Positions 23,966 to 31,942 of a stretch of 64,000 nt of DNA are shown here, in pieces; the first letter of the stretch is position 1, and the number at the start of each line of letters is the position of its first letter. The notes beneath the pieces are model-generated. The model saw only the letters and a program-made list of their open reading frames with translations, was not told the DNA's origin and made no database searches. Source of the stretch: Flavobacterium sp. UGB4466 (GTDB taxonomy: Bacteria; Bacteroidota; Bacteroidia; Flavobacteriales; Flavobacteriaceae); assembly GCF_903469665.1 (NCBI RefSeq), contig NZ_CAGKLC010000004.1, forward strand, positions 1 through 64,000, read 5' to 3'. Made by a program: the position numbers and the translations under genes.

Positions 23966-24269
23966 AATTATTTTTAGATTTGCTGGTTCTTTCTTTTTCC
24001 AAAATTTCTTTGATTTTCTTCTCCTCCCAGTCTTTACTGAAAAATGGCGGGATATCAAACACTGTCAGTCCATGAATGACTACTCCTACTCCCCAACCCA
24101 AAACACACCAGACAAACCACAAATATTCGGGCGAGGTTATAAGATTTACGGCTATCACAATAATGTTTACCAGTATAAAAACCGCCAGGTGCTCGTAAAA
24201 CTCTCTAATTTCTTTTACTTTTTTCTTGGCCTGATAAAAACGTTCTGCTTCAATAAAATCCTTTTCCAT
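23955..24269 (-). CDS. 2TM domain protein (copy 1 of the array)
   Basis: Start taken at MEKDFIEAERFYQAKKKV (ATG at 24269), 2 bp after the kinase stop; the longer open frame runs back into the kinase gene and is not used. The 104-residue product has REFYEHLAVFILVNIIVIAVNL, GWGVGVVIHGLTVF and FSKDWEEKKIKEILEKE. It is close in sequence to the C-terminal domain of the kinase, from which it or its relatives may have been copied. Confidence 0.85.
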   Translation of the reverse strand: MEKDFIEAERFYQAKKKVKEIREFYEHLAVFILVNIIVIAVNLITSPEYLWFVWCVLGWGVGVVIHGLTVFDIPPFFSKDWEEKKIKEILEKERTSKSKNNYGN

Positions 24270-24271
24270 GG

Positions 24272-25630
24272 CTACTTCCAGTTTTTTTGTTTGTTTTCCC
24301 GTTCCAGAATCTCTCTTATTTTTCGTTCTTCCCAATCTGAGCTGTACCCAAATACCTTAAAAGCATGCATGACAACCCCAAACCCCCAGCCTAAAGCCGA
24401 GAACCAAAACCACTGAAATCCAGGAGAATACCTCAAATTTATAAAAATTAAAAATGGTATCACACAACAATATGAAATTACGTTACCGTAAAAACCTTTT
24501 AGTTCCTCTACTCTTTTCTTAGCTCTGAAATAAGCTTTATTTTCGTCGCTGTATTCTGCACTTGTTTCCATGACTGTAATTTGTTTGGTTAAAATTGGAA
24601 TTTTAACGGTGAAATTTTCTTCGTTTTGTTCAATCAGAACTTTTCTGTTAGTTACAATTGAATATCGGTTCACAATGTTCTGCAATCCTACTCCCTGCCT
24701 GTCCTGCAAAACTTCTTTCTTCTGAAAATCATTTTGTATCGCCAGATAATCTCCCTCTACAAAAATCCTGATATGCAAAGGTTTTTGCTCGCTAACGATA
24801 TTGTGTTTTACTGTATTCTCTAATAAAAGCTGCAAGGATAGCGGAACTACTTTTGCATCGGGATTGATATTGCTCGTTGGTAATTCATAAAACAAACTGT
24901 TCTCGAATCGCATTTTAAGCAAATTCATATAGGTTTTAGCAAACGACAGTTCATCTTCAACAGAAACCAGCTCCTTGTCTTTTTGCTCTAAAACGTAGCG
25001 ATAGATTTTAGATAAAGAGGTCGTAAATCGTTGTGCATTATCCGGATTTTCTTCGATTAAAGAACTAAGAACGTTTAAACTGTTAAAAAGAAAATGAGGG
25101 TCTATTTGATTTTTTAAACTTTCGAATTTTGCATTGGCCGTTCCTGCAATAATCTTTTGCTGTGTTACTTCAAATTTGGATGCCTGTTTCCACTTCACCA
25201 TAAAGCTTCGGGCCTGCATGAAAGTTGATACTCCGAGAGACAGAATCACATAAAAGAGGTGTGCCCAAATCATTCTTTCACTAAAAAACTGATCCGGCGG
25301 AAGGTCCTGAACAAATACACAAACAACATAATTGATTCCCAAAACAACCGGAACGGTATACAATATGGTAATCAAAATTCCGTAGTACACCCTTAGATTG
25401 GTTTGTTCCAGCCAATCCCATTTTTTATCTAAAAGAACGTTAATAAATCCGTTACCAAAGCCCAATCCAAAAGAGTAAAGGCAGCTTATCCCGAAGGTTA
25501 GTAATACATTTTCAATATTTAAATCGGTACCAAGAAAGGCACAGAATAAAATGGTAAAGACCATAGAAATCTTGAAACACATAAGAGTTCCACTTTTCAA
25601 ATCAGCAAATGAGTTTCTATGATCTTTCAT
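24272..25630 (-). CDS. LytS-type sensor histidine kinase fused to a C-terminal 2TM domain
   Basis: A 452-residue kinase. An N-terminal membrane region has about four segments (20-150). The HisKA-like His_kinase motif QIDPHFLFNSLNVLSSLIEE has the phosphoacceptor His179. An ATPase half contains LLLENTVKHN and GVGLQNIVNRY. After the ATPase, residues about 355-452 form a complete 2TM domain (AKKRVEELKGFYGNV, GWGFGVVMHAFKVFG, DWEERKIREILERE), so the protein returns to the membrane. It heads the operon of five free 2TM proteins and the LytTR regulator. The signal is unknown. Confidence 0.92.
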   Translation of the reverse strand: MKDHRNSFADLKSGTLMCFKISMVFTILFCAFLGTDLNIENVLLTFGISCLYSFGLGFGNGFINVLLDKKWDWLEQTNLRVYYGILITILYTVPVVLGINYVVCVFVQDLPPDQFFSERMIWAHLFYVILSLGVSTFMQARSFMVKWKQASKFEVTQQKIIAGTANAKFESLKNQIDPHFLFNSLNVLSSLIEENPDNAQRFTTSLSKIYRYVLEQKDKELVSVEDELSFAKTYMNLLKMRFENSLFYELPTSNINPDAKVVPLSLQLLLENTVKHNIVSEQKPLHIRIFVEGDYLAIQNDFQKKEVLQDRQGVGLQNIVNRYSIVTNRKVLIEQNEENFTVKIPILTKQITVMETSAEYSDENKAYFRAKKRVEELKGFYGNVISYCCVIPFLIFINLRYSPGFQWFWFSALGWGFGVVMHAFKVFGYSSDWEERKIREILERENKQKNWK

Positions 25631-25651
25631 TCTATTCTGTTGGTATTAAAT

Positions 25652-26275
25652 TTATTTTTTACAATTCTTTTGTGTTTCCAAAGCTCTTTCTAGTCCCCAT
25701 TTTGGAGAAAAAGGTGTCGCTGGTTTAAAAGTAGCAAAAAGTTCGACAGCTTTATCCACTTGTGCACATAACGGTTTGGTATCAACCCCTGACCATTTTG
25801 CTCCTCCAATCTGATAATCCGCTTCACCAAAAACAATTCTCGGATTATTCGGGTCTATCGCTTTTCCTTTTGCATAAGCTTCCATCACCTTAGCCGAATA
25901 TTTCATTCCGTTTGTCATTGGATCAGCTACTACCCAGGCTGTATAGATTAAAGCCTGCATCGCATAAAGCTCGGCATTATTTTGATCTTTAATAAATTCT
26001 GTATCCAGTGCATCTTGCGCTTTCGTCAGCAACAAATCGATTTTCGTTTTATCTTTTTCAGAAAATGCTGCTGTAGTATTGATTAAGGCTACATAGTAAT
26101 TTGGCAAATAACTGTTTTTTTCTGCTGCAGCAATTCTCTCAAACATAGCCGAAGCTTCCGTATTTTTTCCTTCTTTCCAAAGCCCGAAAGCTTTTCCCAT
26201 TCCTTGTTCAAATTGTGTTTGTGCCGAAGTTAGCAATACGGTAAATAATGCGATTGTGGTAATAATTCTTTTCAT
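25652..26275 (-). CDS. Secreted TPR-like protein
   Basis: A 207-residue protein with signal peptide (1-18, LLTSAQ). Alpha-helical repeats resemble tetratricopeptide repeats (AFGLWKEGKNTEASAMFERIAAAEK, then NAELYAMQALIYTAW and AYAKGKAIDPNNPRIVFGEADY). It is a conserved hypothetical type in Bacteroidota, often annotated only as tetratricopeptide-like. It lies 22 bp upstream of the kinase start and is probably co-transcribed with it. It has no catalytic motif, so a scaffold or sensing role is possible. Confidence 0.65.
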   Translation of the reverse strand: MKRIITTIALFTVLLTSAQTQFEQGMGKAFGLWKEGKNTEASAMFERIAAAEKNSYLPNYYVALINTTAAFSEKDKTKIDLLLTKAQDALDTEFIKDQNNAELYAMQALIYTAWVVADPMTNGMKYSAKVMEAYAKGKAIDPNNPRIVFGEADYQIGGAKWSGVDTKPLCAQVDKAVELFATFKPATPFSPKWGLERALETQKNCKK

Positions 26276-26318
26276 TTTGATAGTGTTAAATTGGTTACTG
26301 TTTTTAGTTTTAGATGTT

Positions 26319-26726
26319 TTAAAATACGATGTTAACTTTTGAATCGTTGTTTACGCTAAATTTAGCATCGTTATAGATTGGAGGTCCCATAAATCCTTTG
26401 GCATTATTCGAACAGGCATAATCTTCAGAAGGAATTCCCATCATATTGCGGTCCAGTTTTCCGTTGCTGTTTTCGTCATGATAAGTCGAGATTCCGTATT
26501 CTCCTTTGGGAACCCCAACAAAAGTTACCGTAGCTTCATTATTTTTAATTTCGGAAACTATGCTTTTGTAAGTCGTTTTAAGAAATGTTGTATCGGAATT
26601 GTACAAACCTACTCTAACAGTTCCTTTATTGTTTTTCAAACCTGAAACAGCAACTGTAAGGTTTACATTCTGCGCAGATAACAAACTGCAGATAAACAGC
26701 ATAAGTAAAGTGATAATTTTGACCAT
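26319..26726 (-). CDS. DUF2141 domain secreted protein
   Basis: A 135-residue protein with signal peptide (about 1-18, LLSAQ). The DUF2141 pattern follows: LTVAVSGLKNNKGTVRVGLYN, then GVPKGEYGISTYHDENSNGKLDRN and GIPSEDYACSNNAKG. The acidic DENSNGKLD stretch looks like a calcium-binding turn. The family has no assigned function. It lies 43 bp upstream of the TPR-like gene on the same strand. Confidence 0.85.
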   Translation of the reverse strand: MVKIITLLMLFICSLLSAQNVNLTVAVSGLKNNKGTVRVGLYNSDTTFLKTTYKSIVSEIKNNEATVTFVGVPKGEYGISTYHDENSNGKLDRNMMGIPSEDYACSNNAKGFMGPPIYNDAKFSVNNDSKVNIVF

Positions 26727-26799
26727 GATTTCTTTTTTTAAGGTTCTAAATGACTAAAACTCTGATTTTTTCTGATGATGATTAAAACTCTTTTTTTTT

Positions 26800-26838
26800 A
26801 GGTTCAAAGGTTCAGTGTGACAAAAGGCTCAAAGGTTT
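26800..26838. repeat. AGGTTCAAAGG short-unit repeat
   Basis: AGGTTCAAAGGTTCAG and AAAGGCTCAAAGGTTT repeat the unit AAAGGTTC in tandem. It lies in the 340-bp gap between the TonB receptor and the DUF2141 gene. Apart from this and the hairpin at 26976 I see only AT-rich sequence there. Confidence 0.55.
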
Positions 26839-26975
26839 TGATTTTGTAATTCTTAACCTCTCTCTCTATTCCTTTTAATTTATACTTCAAAAGTATATCG
26901 GATTTTATTCTTTTAAAATTAAATGATACCGAGTTGTTGATTTTGATGACTGAATTGTTTTTTTTTGAGGTACTA

Positions 26976-27059
26976 AGGTTCTGAGAGACTAAGGTACTAA
27001 GGTTTCTTCTAAATAGCTCAGTGTCATAAGTATCTTAGTACCTTAGTCTCTCAGAACCT
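26976..27059. repeat. Perfect 26-bp-arm hairpin of the CTTAG family
   Basis: The arm at 26976-27001 (starting AGGTTCTGAGAGACTAAG) is perfectly complementary over 26 bp to 27034-27059; the loop is 32 nt. The arm sequence is a variant of the boundary repeats of the four-helix-bundle gene. It lies 7 bp after the stop codon of the TonB receptor (minus strand) and could act as its transcript end, but has no clean T-run. Confidence 0.85.
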
Positions 27060-27066
27060 CAGCAAC

Positions 27067-29226
27067 TTAGAGATTCTTCAACTGATTCTCATTCTTATTC
27101 TGACTAATGGTCCAGAAGAAACCAACGAAGAAAAAGCGATCGGCGGTTGGTATCACGGCTTGTCTGTTGTAAACTCCGTTGGTATCGGGATTCCTTGCAT
27201 AATCATATCCAAAAACATTTTGAGTTCCCAATACATTTGAAACAGAGAAATACAGAATTTTTTGAGTGGTTAACAAATAAGCCCAGTTGAAGCTCAAACT
27301 ATTATATGCTTTTGTTCTTCCATTCATAAACTGCGTCTGATTTGGATCGTTGTACGGACGTCCGGAGCTGAAACTGTTAGTAAAACCAATCTGAGATTTC
27401 CAATCGGTAATAAAATATTTGGTTACGACAGACAGGGTATGATGAGCCACAAAACTAGGAGTTACCATCGCTGGAAAATTCTTGTACTGTCTCTCTGAAT
27501 CGATATAAGAATAAGAAATCCAGTACTCCAGGTTTTTATGCAGATTGCTGTCTCTCCAAAACAAATCCAATCCTTTTGCATAACCCGAACCGTTGTTGTT
27601 GAAAACCGAATTATACTGAATTTCTCTCGTATTGTATTGTACTAAATTGCTATAGTCTTTATAGTAGGCCTCTGCTCTAAAAGTTTGCCCCGGTTTGGTG
27701 AACTGATAATTTAAGATATAATGTCTCGCTTTTTCACTTTCAAACTGATGGTATTTGGAGTATTTAATATAATCAACTACTGGTGTCTGCGTAAAATCTC
27801 CGTAAGCAAATGAAAACTGACTGGTTTTTGAAATTTTATAAGCCAGAGAAGCTCTTGGTGCAATGTTGGTTTCGTTCAGCAAACTGTTATTTGAAAGTCG
27901 GAAACCTACTTTTGCAGCCAGTTTTTTCGAGAATAGAATATCTCCTTCGGTGTAAAAAGCGGCAATATTAGAATCATAGCCATTTGCCGTTTTTATAGTA
28001 TTATTATCCGTAAAATTTTCATTAAACTTTGTGATGAAATAATCGGCTCCAAATGACAACTTGAAATAATTCGAGATGTTTTTTCTCAATTTTAATTTTA
28101 GCTGTGCTGCATTTTCATTGTTGTCTACATCATTAATATCAAACTTGATTTTGTTTTTGCTGTATCCGTAACTAACTCCTGATGTGAGCTGCCAGCCTGT
28201 TCCAAAATCTCCTTTATAAGAGGCATTCAGATAAAAGTTATTGTTGTCCAGATCCGTTCGGATAGGATTAGCGAAATTGACATTTTTCTGATTCAAATCG
28301 AATTTCTCTGCATCAAAAGCAGCGTAGAATTTAAAAATTCCTCTCTCAAAATTATAGCGATATACAGCTTCCCCTCCCAAAGACTGATACGGATTATTCC
28401 AATCTACGTTTTGCGGAATTACAGCCTGGTAAGGTGCCAGATTAATATAATTGGTATTGATACTGAACGAGCTTTTTTTCCATTTTTGAGTATTCCCTAC
28501 TCCTAAACCCACAGTCATTAAAGCAATATCCGTTTTATTCTGATCCGGTTCATCCTGAGTGTTTAACAACAAAACACTTGATAAAGCTTCACCATATTCT
28601 GCGGAATATCCTCCGGTTGAAAACGCAATTCCGCTAAACAAAAATGGAGAGAATCGGCTTCGGGTGGGTAAATTATTAGTCGTTGCGCCATAAGGCTGTG
28701 CTACACGAAGTCCGTCTACAAAAGTTTGTGTTTCGCTTGCCTCCCCTCCACGAACAAATAAACGTCCATCTTCGCCAACACTTTGTGTTCCCGGTAAAGT
28801 TTGTAAAGCTGCAATAATGTTTCCCGCTGATCCGGCAGTAGTCACAATATCCAGAGGTTTTAAAACTGAAACTCTTGCTTTATCACCTGATTCTAATGTT
28901 CCTGCAGTAATAACAACGGCGTCAAGTGCATTTACATTCTCTCTCAGTTTCACTGTTTGATCTTTATAATTGGCAACATCTATTTCCTGTTTGAAAGTTT
29001 CGAAAAGCAAAAAACTCACTACCAAAAATTTATTTCCTTTTTCACTGGTTTCGAATGAAAAACTACCGTCTTCAGCACTTGTCGCTCCGTCATAAGTTCC
29101 GTCTATGTAAATATTAGCGCCCTGAACCGGCTTTCCTTTTTGATCAACCACTTTTCCTGAAATCGTATTCTGGGCAAAAGTAAAAATGGTAAAGAATAAT
29201 AAAATAAAAGTAATTTTGGTTTTCAT
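27067..29226 (-). CDS. TonB-dependent receptor with carboxypeptidase-regulatory-like domain
   Basis: A 719-residue outer-membrane receptor. The signal peptide ends TFAQ. Residues 20-100 form the CarboxypepD_reg-like domain (ISGKVVDQKGKPVQGANIYI). The plug is near 115-220 (TAGSAGNIIAALQTLPG, EDGRLFVRGGEASETQTFVDG). A beta-barrel of about 480 residues ends with an aromatic-rich terminal strand (FFFVGFFWTIS). There is no SusD partner, which argues for siderophore, metal or vitamin uptake rather than glycan uptake. The ligand cannot be read from sequence. Its direction matches the LytS operon downstream, but a 340-bp repeat-rich gap separates them. Confidence 0.92.
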   Translation of the reverse strand: MKTKITFILLFFTIFTFAQNTISGKVVDQKGKPVQGANIYIDGTYDGATSAEDGSFSFETSEKGNKFLVVSFLLFETFKQEIDVANYKDQTVKLRENVNALDAVVITAGTLESGDKARVSVLKPLDIVTTAGSAGNIIAALQTLPGTQSVGEDGRLFVRGGEASETQTFVDGLRVAQPYGATTNNLPTRSRFSPFLFSGIAFSTGGYSAEYGEALSSVLLLNTQDEPDQNKTDIALMTVGLGVGNTQKWKKSSFSINTNYINLAPYQAVIPQNVDWNNPYQSLGGEAVYRYNFERGIFKFYAAFDAEKFDLNQKNVNFANPIRTDLDNNNFYLNASYKGDFGTGWQLTSGVSYGYSKNKIKFDINDVDNNENAAQLKLKLRKNISNYFKLSFGADYFITKFNENFTDNNTIKTANGYDSNIAAFYTEGDILFSKKLAAKVGFRLSNNSLLNETNIAPRASLAYKISKTSQFSFAYGDFTQTPVVDYIKYSKYHQFESEKARHYILNYQFTKPGQTFRAEAYYKDYSNLVQYNTREIQYNSVFNNNGSGYAKGLDLFWRDSNLHKNLEYWISYSYIDSERQYKNFPAMVTPSFVAHHTLSVVTKYFITDWKSQIGFTNSFSSGRPYNDPNQTQFMNGRTKAYNSLSFNWAYLLTTQKILYFSVSNVLGTQNVFGYDYARNPDTNGVYNRQAVIPTADRFFFVGFFWTISQNKNENQLKNL

Positions 29227-29246
29227 GATTTTGGTTTTTGATAGAG

Positions 29247-29254
29247 CAAATGTA
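29247..29254 (-). promoter_or_regulatory. -7 box of the TonB receptor gene
   Basis: On the minus strand this reads TACATTTG, a match to TAnnTTTG, 21 bp before the start codon. No clear -33 TTG is seen. Confidence 0.5.
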
Positions 29255-29363
29255 TTTTAACATTTCCTGTTAAAAAATATTAAATAACCCAATTGTAGAA
29301 TTTTAAGGATGAGTTGTAAATATCTAATTTGTATCTTAGCTATGAATTCTAAAATCTTCACTT

Positions 29364-29822
29364 ATGTCAGAAAGCAAAAGAATTTCAAATCTGTATCAAT
29401 CCATTTATAATGGTGATCCATGGCTGGAAGTTAACTTAACCAAAACTTTAGAAAATATAACTGCCGCACAGGCCTACCGGAAGATAAATCCTAACTTAAA
29501 TACCATTTGGGAAATTACCAACCATTTGATCCAATGGAGGAGAAACATTCTAAACCGTATGCAGGGAGAGACCGTAATAACGCCGGATCACAACTATTTT
29601 GTGCCTGTATTGGATCCATCAGAAGCGGCCTGGGAGCAGTCACTTCAAAGTCTGGCAAAATCACAGGAAGCCTGGAGTACTTTCTTTCAGGATTTTGATG
29701 ATGCCGATTTGGCTAAAATATATGTGAATAATGGTCATACTTATTACGAACATCTTCATGGAATTATTCAACATGATGTGTATCATTTAGGACAAATTGT
29801 TATCTTGAAAAAACTTCTTTAA
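29364..29822 (+). CDS. DinB family protein
   Basis: A 152-residue four-helix-bundle metalloprotein of the DinB/YfiT type. The metal-binding His positions are visible in NTIWEITNHLIQWR and HGIIQHDVYHLGQIVILKK. Members are often thiol-dependent transferases or stress-induced proteins; the activity here is unknown. It is followed by a hypothetical gene 10 bp downstream, so the two are probably co-transcribed. Confidence 0.88.
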   Translation: MSESKRISNLYQSIYNGDPWLEVNLTKTLENITAAQAYRKINPNLNTIWEITNHLIQWRRNILNRMQGETVITPDHNYFVPVLDPSEAAWEQSLQSLAKSQEAWSTFFQDFDDADLAKIYVNNGHTYYEHLHGIIQHDVYHLGQIVILKKLL

Positions 29823-29832
29823 AAATTTTATA

Positions 29833-30324
29833 ATGATTGATGAAAAATTAGATTACCGATGGCAGAAAATTAAAAATGGAAAACCTTTTCTTGCTATTAT
29901 GAATCTTGAAATCAGTAAAAACGATAATCAAAATGAAATCATAGAAGAATACGACGGTAAAGGCTGGGTCGGAATGGGCAATTTTGTAAGCATCCCAGCT
30001 AAAGATGAACCTGGTAAAGCACATTTTAGAAATTGGAGAAAAGCAGTTATCAAGGGCCTCGAATTTGTTTTTTCTAAAACTGATACGAAATGGACTGTTA
30101 AGATAAAAAAAGTAGAAGGACTAATTGCTACAGACACAAATCCTACAATTGTAGGCTATGCCGCTATATTAGCTTTTTGCAGACAAACTAATCTGGAACT
30201 GGATTTTGATACCAGCCGCAAAATTGAAGATTTCACCTTCAAAAGCTGGGAAGTTAAAAATAGTGATATAAAAATTCCAAATTTTACAGATTTGAAATAT
30301 GAAGATGATGATTTCAATGAATAA
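29833..30324 (+). CDS. Hypothetical protein
   Basis: A 163-residue soluble protein without signal peptide or membrane segment. It is highly charged and mixed alpha/beta, with features IIEEYDGKGWVGMGNFVSIP (36-55) and HFRNWRKAVIKGLEFVF. I do not recognise the family. It follows the DinB gene by 10 bp. Its last residues DLKYEDDDFNE are acidic. The reading frame looks genuine by its codon usage and tight spacing. Confidence 0.6.
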   Translation: MIDEKLDYRWQKIKNGKPFLAIMNLEISKNDNQNEIIEEYDGKGWVGMGNFVSIPAKDEPGKAHFRNWRKAVIKGLEFVFSKTDTKWTVKIKKVEGLIATDTNPTIVGYAAILAFCRQTNLELDFDTSRKIEDFTFKSWEVKNSDIKIPNFTDLKYEDDDFNE

Positions 30325-30373
30325 CGTCTCAAAGACTTCACAATATTTTACTGCAACTTTAAAATTTTCTCTC

Positions 30374-30832
30374 ATGAAAAAAAATCTCTTTTTACTCACA
30401 TTCTTTATAGTTAATACTATCGCTCTTTCTCAGGAATCAGAAACTAAATTCGATGAAAAACTAGCTAAATCTCTGAATGCCGACGAATATGGAATGAAAA
30501 AATATGTCTTCTGCCTTTTAAAATCCGGAAGCAACACCACCGCATCCAAAGAAGAAAGCAAGAAACTGTTTGAAGGTCATATGGAGAATATCGGAAAATT
30601 AGCCAAAGAAGGAAAACTGGTTGTTGCCGGTCCTTTTATGAAAAACGACCGAAATTATCGCGGCATCTACATTTTTAATGTTGAAACCATAGAGGAAGCA
30701 AAAGCATTGGTAGCTACAGATCCTGCCATAAAAGCCAATCTGCTTGAAGCCGAATTAACCCCTTGGTACGCCACAGCAGCTTTGCAGGAAACCTTAAAAA
30801 TACACGACAAAATTGCCAAGAAAAAAATATAA
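30374..30832 (+). CDS. YciI-like protein with a signal peptide
   Basis: Start set at ATG 30374, giving a 152-residue protein with signal peptide MKKNLFLLTFFIVNTIALSQ. A longer frame overlapping the previous gene lacks such a leader. The mature part is a YciI domain: KYVFCLLKSGSN, then HMENIGKLAKEGKLVVAGPF and GIYIFNVETIEEAKALVATDPAI. The conserved His (HMENI) of the ferredoxin-like dimer fold is retained. YciI proteins are normally cytosolic, so export is unusual. The function is unknown. Confidence 0.82.
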   Translation: MKKNLFLLTFFIVNTIALSQESETKFDEKLAKSLNADEYGMKKYVFCLLKSGSNTTASKEESKKLFEGHMENIGKLAKEGKLVVAGPFMKNDRNYRGIYIFNVETIEEAKALVATDPAIKANLLEAELTPWYATAALQETLKIHDKIAKKKI

Positions 30833-30841
30833 AAACACTTT

Positions 30842-31408
30842 ATGAAAACCGAAAAGGAAAAAATGATTGCCGGAGAATATTATCTGGCAGGTGACCCTAT
30901 TTTAGTAAAAGAACGCCGAAAAGCCAAAAACTTACTGCACCGCTTAAACGTCACCGAATACCGAATGACCAAAAAAGCCAAGGAAATTTTAGCAGAATTG
31001 ATTCCGAATGCAGGCAAGAGTTTTTATATAGAACCTCCTTTTCATTGTGACTACGGTTACAATATTTCCTGTGGCGACAACGTTTATTTTAATGTAAACT
31101 GTGTTGTTTTGGACTGTGCTCCGGTCAATATTGGATCAAATGTGTTCTTTGCGCCAAACGTTCAAATTTATACCGCCACCCATCCGCTTGACGCTGAACT
31201 CAGAAAAACACTCGAAAATGCCTTACTCATTTCTATCGGAGACGATTGCTGGATTGGCGGAAATACGGTAATCTGTCCGGGGATCACCATCGGAAAAGGT
31301 TGTGTGATTGGTGCAGGATCAGTAGTGACCAAAGATATTCCCGACAACTCACTGGCCGTTGGAAATCCGGCAAAAATTATTCGAAAATTAAATCAGGAAC
31401 CCCAATAA
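30842..31408 (+). CDS. Sugar O-acetyltransferase (Maa/NodL/LacA type)
   Basis: A 188-residue left-handed beta-helix acetyltransferase. The N-terminal Mac domain reads EKEKMIAGEYYLAGDPILVKERRKAKNLL. Hexapeptide repeats follow with PPFHCDYGYNISCGDNVYFN and the acetyl-CoA/substrate His in YTATHPLDAELR. The C-terminal IGGNTVICPGITIGKGCVIGAGSVV and DIPDNSLAVGNPAKII are typical. It acetylates a sugar hydroxyl using acetyl-CoA; the acceptor (maltose, galactoside or other) is uncertain. It starts 10 bp after the YciI-like gene. Confidence 0.92.
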   Translation: MKTEKEKMIAGEYYLAGDPILVKERRKAKNLLHRLNVTEYRMTKKAKEILAELIPNAGKSFYIEPPFHCDYGYNISCGDNVYFNVNCVVLDCAPVNIGSNVFFAPNVQIYTATHPLDAELRKTLENALLISIGDDCWIGGNTVICPGITIGKGCVIGAGSVVTKDIPDNSLAVGNPAKIIRKLNQEPQ

Positions 31409-31415
31409 TTAAACA

Positions 31416-31805
31416 ATGCTTACCTTAAATAAAGTTCACCATATTGCCATTTTATGCTCGGATTATCAAAAATCTAAAACATTCTATACCGAAGTTTTGG
31501 GACTTACCATTATTCGAGAAATCTATCGCGAGGAGCGTCAATCCTATAAACTCGATTTGGCTCTGAATGGTATTTATGTTGTCGAATTGTTTTCGTTTCC
31601 TAATCCTCCTAAAAGGCCTTCAAGACCTGAAGCTGTCGGCTTGCGTCATTTGGCTTTTGAAGTCATTAACTTAGAGGAAACCATCGCTTTTTTAAACACT
31701 AAAAACATCGAATCAGAACCTATCCGAATCGATGAATTCACTGAAAAGCGATTCACTTTTATTGCCGATCCTGACGAATTGCCTATTGAATTTTATGAAA
31801 GATAA
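31416..31805 (+). CDS. VOC family protein (YaeR/GloA2-like)
   Basis: A 129-residue vicinal-oxygen-chelate protein. LNKVHHIAILCSDYQKSKTFYTEVLGLTII opens the first beta-alpha-beta-beta-beta module. The second module contains LRHLAFEVINLEETI and ends FIADPDELPIEFYE. His, His and Glu positions suit a divalent metal site. Similarity is to the YaeR/SMU.1112c branch rather than true glyoxalase I, so the activity is unassigned. It is 8 bp after the acetyltransferase gene. Confidence 0.88.
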   Translation: MLTLNKVHHIAILCSDYQKSKTFYTEVLGLTIIREIYREERQSYKLDLALNGIYVVELFSFPNPPKRPSRPEAVGLRHLAFEVINLEETIAFLNTKNIESEPIRIDEFTEKRFTFIADPDELPIEFYER

Positions 31806-31942
31806 GATGAAAACGAACAGAAAACATTTTCTTTCACTGATAACTTTAACACAATATAGGGAGCGATTTGTATTAAAAACCGAATTTGATTAACTAATTT
31901 TGTAATCCGCATAAAAAATTGCGATTTCAAAATCGATCTCTG

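Noticed and set aside
24072..24416. Antisense open frame over the kinase and 2TM genes
   Set aside because: Its sequence has no domain pattern and is the shadow of conserved genes on the other strand.
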